Below are positions 61,681-64,000 of a DNA stretch of 64,000 bases, in pieces. Numbering within the stretch: the first letter of the stretch is position 1; each line of letters opens with the position of its first letter. The position numbers were made by a program, and so were the translations under genes. A model generated the notes under the pieces. That model had not been told where the DNA came from. It saw only the letters and a program-made list of their open reading frames with translations, and did no database searches. The DNA comes from Paraburkholderia solitsugae. Its GTDB lineage: Bacteria > Pseudomonadota > Gammaproteobacteria > Burkholderiales > Burkholderiaceae. The DNA lies in contig NZ_WOEY01000159.1 in NCBI RefSeq assembly GCF_013177695.1, forward strand, positions 78,731 to 142,730, read 5' to 3'.

Positions 61681-62933
61681 CAGGCCGCACACTGGTTACT
61701 GCGCGCAGCCTGCGCGCGCTCGATTGGCTGAATTTTTTCGTCGCGAACGTGCAGACGGGTTTCGGGCCGTTCATTGCGTCGTATCTTGCTTCGCACAAGT
61801 GGACGCAGGGCGAGATCGGCATGGCGCTGTCGGTCGGCACCATCAGCGCGATGGTGAGCCAGGTGCCGGGCGGCGCTGCCGTCGACGCGTTGCGCAACAA
61901 GAAAGGCGCTGCCGCATGGGCGATTTTCGCGATCATCTTCAGCGCGGTGCTGCTGGCCGCGAGCCCGACGGTGCTGCCGGTGATCGCTGCCGAGGTATTC
62001 CACGGCTTTGCCAGTTGCATGCTGACGCCGGCGCTGGCCGCGATCTCGTTTGCGCTGGTGGGGCGCGCGAATCTGGGCGACCGGTTGGGACGTAATGCGC
62101 GCTGGGCGTCGATCGGCAGTGCCGTCGCGGCCGGGCTGATGGGCGTATTCGGCGAATACTATTCCCCGCGCGCGGTGTTCTGGCTGACCGCGGCGCTGGC
62201 CGTTCCTGCGCTGTTTGCGCTGACGATGATCCAGCGCACCGACACGATCGAGCTGCCGAAAGCCGGGCCGACGCCTGAACAGATCGAACGGCGCGAGAGT
62301 CTGCGCGAGTTGTTGCGCGACAAGCGGATGCTGCTGTTTGCGGCGTGTATCGTGCTGTTCCACTTGTCGAATGCGGCGATGCTGAACCTTGCTGCTGGCG
62401 AAGTGACGGCCGGCATGGGGGACAACGTGCAGCTCGTGATTGCCGCGTGCATTATCGTGCCGCAGGCGATTGTGGCGATGATGTCGCCCTGGGTTGGGCG
62501 CTCTGCCGAGCGATGGGGACGCAGGCCGATTTTGCTGCTGGGGTTTTCTGCGTTGCCGATTCGGGCGTTGTTGTTTGCCGGGATCAGCAGCCCTTATTTG
62601 CTGGTGCCGGTGCAGATGCTGGACGGCCTAAGCGCCGCGGTGTTCGGCGTGATGCTGCCGTTGATTGCCGCCGATGTCGCCGGCGGGAAGGGGCGGTATA
62701 ACCTTTGTATTGGGTTGTTTGGGTTGGCGGCCGGGATTGGGGCGACTTTGAGCACGACTGCTGCTGGGTTTGTGGCGGATCATTTTGGCAATGCTGTGAG
62801 CTTTTTTGGACTCGCCGCGGCGGGCGCGCTGGCTGTTTTGCTGGTGTGGGCGGCGATGCCCGAGACGCGGGATACAGGTGGTGCGGATGAGGCTGCGCCT
62901 CTGGCTGAGGGGGGGAAGTCGGCTGCTAGATGA
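61677..62933 (+). CDS. Major facilitator superfamily transporter
   Basis: A 418-residue MFS transporter with twelve predicted helices. The opening RSLRALDWLNFFVANVQTGFGPFIASYLASHKWTQGEIGMALSVGTISAMVSQVPGG is typical, with cytoplasmic motif GRSAERWGRRPILLLGF in the second half. The C-terminal tail is hydrophilic. It is translationally coupled to the PRC lipoprotein gene by a 4-bp overlap. Substrate unknown; the sugar/drug resistance branch is the best guess. Repeat element C begins 6 bp after its stop. Confidence 0.9.
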   Translation: MTGRTLVTARSLRALDWLNFFVANVQTGFGPFIASYLASHKWTQGEIGMALSVGTISAMVSQVPGGAAVDALRNKKGAAAWAIFAIIFSAVLLAASPTVLPVIAAEVFHGFASCMLTPALAAISFALVGRANLGDRLGRNARWASIGSAVAAGLMGVFGEYYSPRAVFWLTAALAVPALFALTMIQRTDTIELPKAGPTPEQIERRESLRELLRDKRMLLFAACIVLFHLSNAAMLNLAAGEVTAGMGDNVQLVIAACIIVPQAIVAMMSPWVGRSAERWGRRPILLLGFSALPIRALLFAGISSPYLLVPVQMLDGLSAAVFGVMLPLIAADVAGGKGRYNLCIGLFGLAAGIGATLSTTAAGFVADHFGNAVSFFGLAAAGALAVLLVWAAMPETRDTGGADEAAPLAEGGKSAAR

Positions 62934-62944
62934 TCAGGGGTTTT

Positions 62945-63176
62945 GCCTGCGCGGCGCTTTTTGTCTGTATGCCTGCGGCGTTGGCCTTTCCTTGATCTGG
63001 TTGCCTGCTCGGCGCTTTTTGCCTGTGCCCTCACGGCGTTGGCCTTTCCTTGATCTGGTTGCCTGCGCGGCGCTTTTTGCCTGTGTCCTCACGGCGTTGG
63101 CCTTTCCTTGATCTGGTTGCCTGCTCGGCGCTTTTTTGCCTGTGCCCTCACGGCGTTGGCCTTTCCTTGATTTGAT
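62945..63176. repeat. 58-bp tandem repeat, four units
   Basis: Units start at 62945, 63003, 63061 and 63119, exactly 58 bp apart, each beginning GCCTGC(G/T)CGGCGC and ending near CTTTCCTTGAT. They differ at a few sites. Because 58 is not a multiple of three, the frame shifts at every unit, arguing against coding. The arms of elements A and B hold less regular versions. Confidence 0.92.
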
Positions 63177-63212
63177 ATTGGTTTATTAGCGTTGCCCCTG
63201 TGCGGGGCGGCA

Positions 63213-63247
63213 CTTACTTCTCTTTGCCGGCCGCAAAGAGAAGTAAG
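63213..63247. repeat. 15-bp stem hairpin, left arm of element C
   Basis: CTTACTTCTCTTTGC and its perfect complement flank loop CGGCC. Compared with copy A, two stem pairs differ (C-G to T-A at position 2 and T-A to C-G at position 8) and both remain paired. Confidence 0.9.
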
Positions 63248-63901
63248 CAAGAGAAAGCGGCTCACACCGCCAATTCTTAAGCGGGTCCCCCGCGCAGTTG
63301 CGGTAGTGGTGCATCTGGAATCCGTGCCCTCGCACATTCGGCGTTAGTGACAAAGTGCTCATCAGCTCCCACTCCGCACTGCGTGCGTCGCGGATGGGTC
63401 TGCATGGGAAACCAGGGGCTTCGATGGCGCGCGGCGGGGGCCATCGGCGTCGCCTCGGCGAGATATCGAATGCGCAAGTACCGCTGCGCTTCAGAAATAA
63501 CGTTCCTTCACTCCGAATTACCAGTAAGACATACAAACTCGCACAGCTCGAATTTCGTACTTCGAATGAAGCATCGAGGCATCGATGCGATAGAAGCGAC
63601 ACAGGCCGAACCACCGTCCCAAATGAGGTGCGAGCGCGGAAGCGCAGCGGGGGCTAAGAGGTGCTCTTCGGCGCGCGCAGCGCGCGCCGGAAGTATGACG
63701 CCTTCGTCGGGCATAGGCCGACGGCTCACACGGGTCCTTAGTAGAACCGCTGGTCTTCCTGATGGCCCGTTCCGGCGAGCACGTCGTGCGAGGCGGGAAG
63801 TATGACGGCCTTGTCACCTAGGCTGAATGTGCGAGAACACGGATTCCAGATGCTCCACTACCCCCTCCAAGCCCTCAGGATTACCCACATCTCGCGGAAG
63901 C

Positions 63902-64000
63902 TCATCCGTCCTGGCTAAAGATCCGGTACATCTCGGTGATTTCATGAAGCACAAGGAATCCACGCCACATGACGGTTGGCCCAGGCGGGTGATCATGCTT
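63902..64000 (-). CDS. IS4-type transposase, C-terminal fragment
   Basis: A minus-strand frame enters at the right edge and stops at 63902 (32 residues in the window). Its end, HPPGPTVMWRGFLVLHEITE, matches the C-terminal pattern of IS4-family transposases (G-x-P-x-W-R-G-x-x-x-L-x-x-x-x). This helical tail follows the DDE domain in that family. The rest of the protein and the terminal inverted repeat lie outside or are not visible. It borders the truncated right arm of element C. Confidence 0.6.
   Translation of the reverse strand, partial: KHDHPPGPTVMWRGFLVLHEITEMYRIFSQDG

Larger units (their letters stand above)
62939..63873. repeat. Inverted-arm intergenic repeat element, copy C (right arm truncated)
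   Basis: About 935 bp, starting 6 bp after the MFS stop codon with the same GGTTTTGCCTG end as copy B. The left arm has four 58-bp tandem units, then the GCCCC/GGGGC, 15-bp, GCGG/CCGC and GCGGG/CCCGC hairpins and the conserved GTGGTGCATCTGGAATC stretch. The core shares 'CTCCCACTCCGCACTGCGTG' with A and B but has an indel near 63410. Only the innermost part of the right arm remains (GAATGTGCGAGAACACGG near 63825, then CCCCCTCCAAGCC), ending at 63873 where similarity to copy A stops abruptly. The transposase gene follows. Confidence 0.85.

Noticed and set aside
62939..63200. CRISPR-like appearance of regular 58-bp repeats
   Set aside because: Units are contiguous with no unique spacers, and no cas genes are present.

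Overview
The window is high-GC DNA with closely packed operons. The gene set points to a beta-proteobacterium of the Burkholderiaceae, most likely Paraburkholderia/Burkholderia sensu lato. It includes a two-subunit arginine succinyltransferase, an AraC-type ArgR, a complete hut operon with HutC, orphan substrate-binding proteins, and many LysR/AraC/LuxR regulators. This is inferred from gene content only; no rRNA or tRNA was seen.

Layout. 1-213 is the start of an EAL/HDOD-type protein. 481-4120 holds acetoacetate decarboxylase, a basic-amino-acid binding protein, a LysR regulator and a glutathione S-transferase. 4182-14923 (minus strand) is one long arginine block: HisQMP-type transporter, ArgR, then astC, aruF, aruG, astD, astB, astE. 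Together these import arginine and degrade it by the succinyltransferase (AST) pathway to glutamate and succinate. 16229-17756 carries a patatin-like RssA protein and a BamE-like lipoprotein.

18543-27316 is an organosulfur block. It has two sulfonate/nitrate-type binding proteins with no permease or ATPase beside them, an SfnB-like flavoprotein, a LysR regulator, and a five-gene operon. That operon runs SsuD-like monooxygenase, class II aldolase, binding protein, thiol dioxygenase, four-domain rhodanese. 28497-37225 holds a second luciferase-like monooxygenase, an exported alpha/beta hydrolase, glgC-glgA, pdxY, a small acidic protein and a branched-chain amino-acid binding protein. 37321-41974 has a DUF3857/transglutaminase protein, AraC and XRE-like regulators and a tiny secreted His/Cys peptide.

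42281-50591 (minus strand) is the full histidine utilisation operon hutH-C-U-D-I-F-G, using the formimidoylglutamate deiminase / formylglutamate route, with HutC-like operators upstream. 51035-62933 holds a LysR/epimerase pair, an APC permease and nitrilase with a LuxR regulator, DUF899, an ArsR-SRPBCC pair, a purine permease, a PRC-barrel lipoprotein and an MFS transporter. The window ends in the C-terminus of an IS4-type transposase.

The most striking non-genic feature is a family of roughly 0.9-1.05 kb intergenic elements at 15178-16228, 27475-28383 and 62939-63873. Each has long inverted arms (the third is truncated) carrying an ordered series of short hairpins. A 15-bp stem is kept by paired base changes between copies, and the two arms of one locus share variants private to that locus. 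The arms begin with about 58-bp tandem repeats. Two of the elements start within a few bases of a stop codon.
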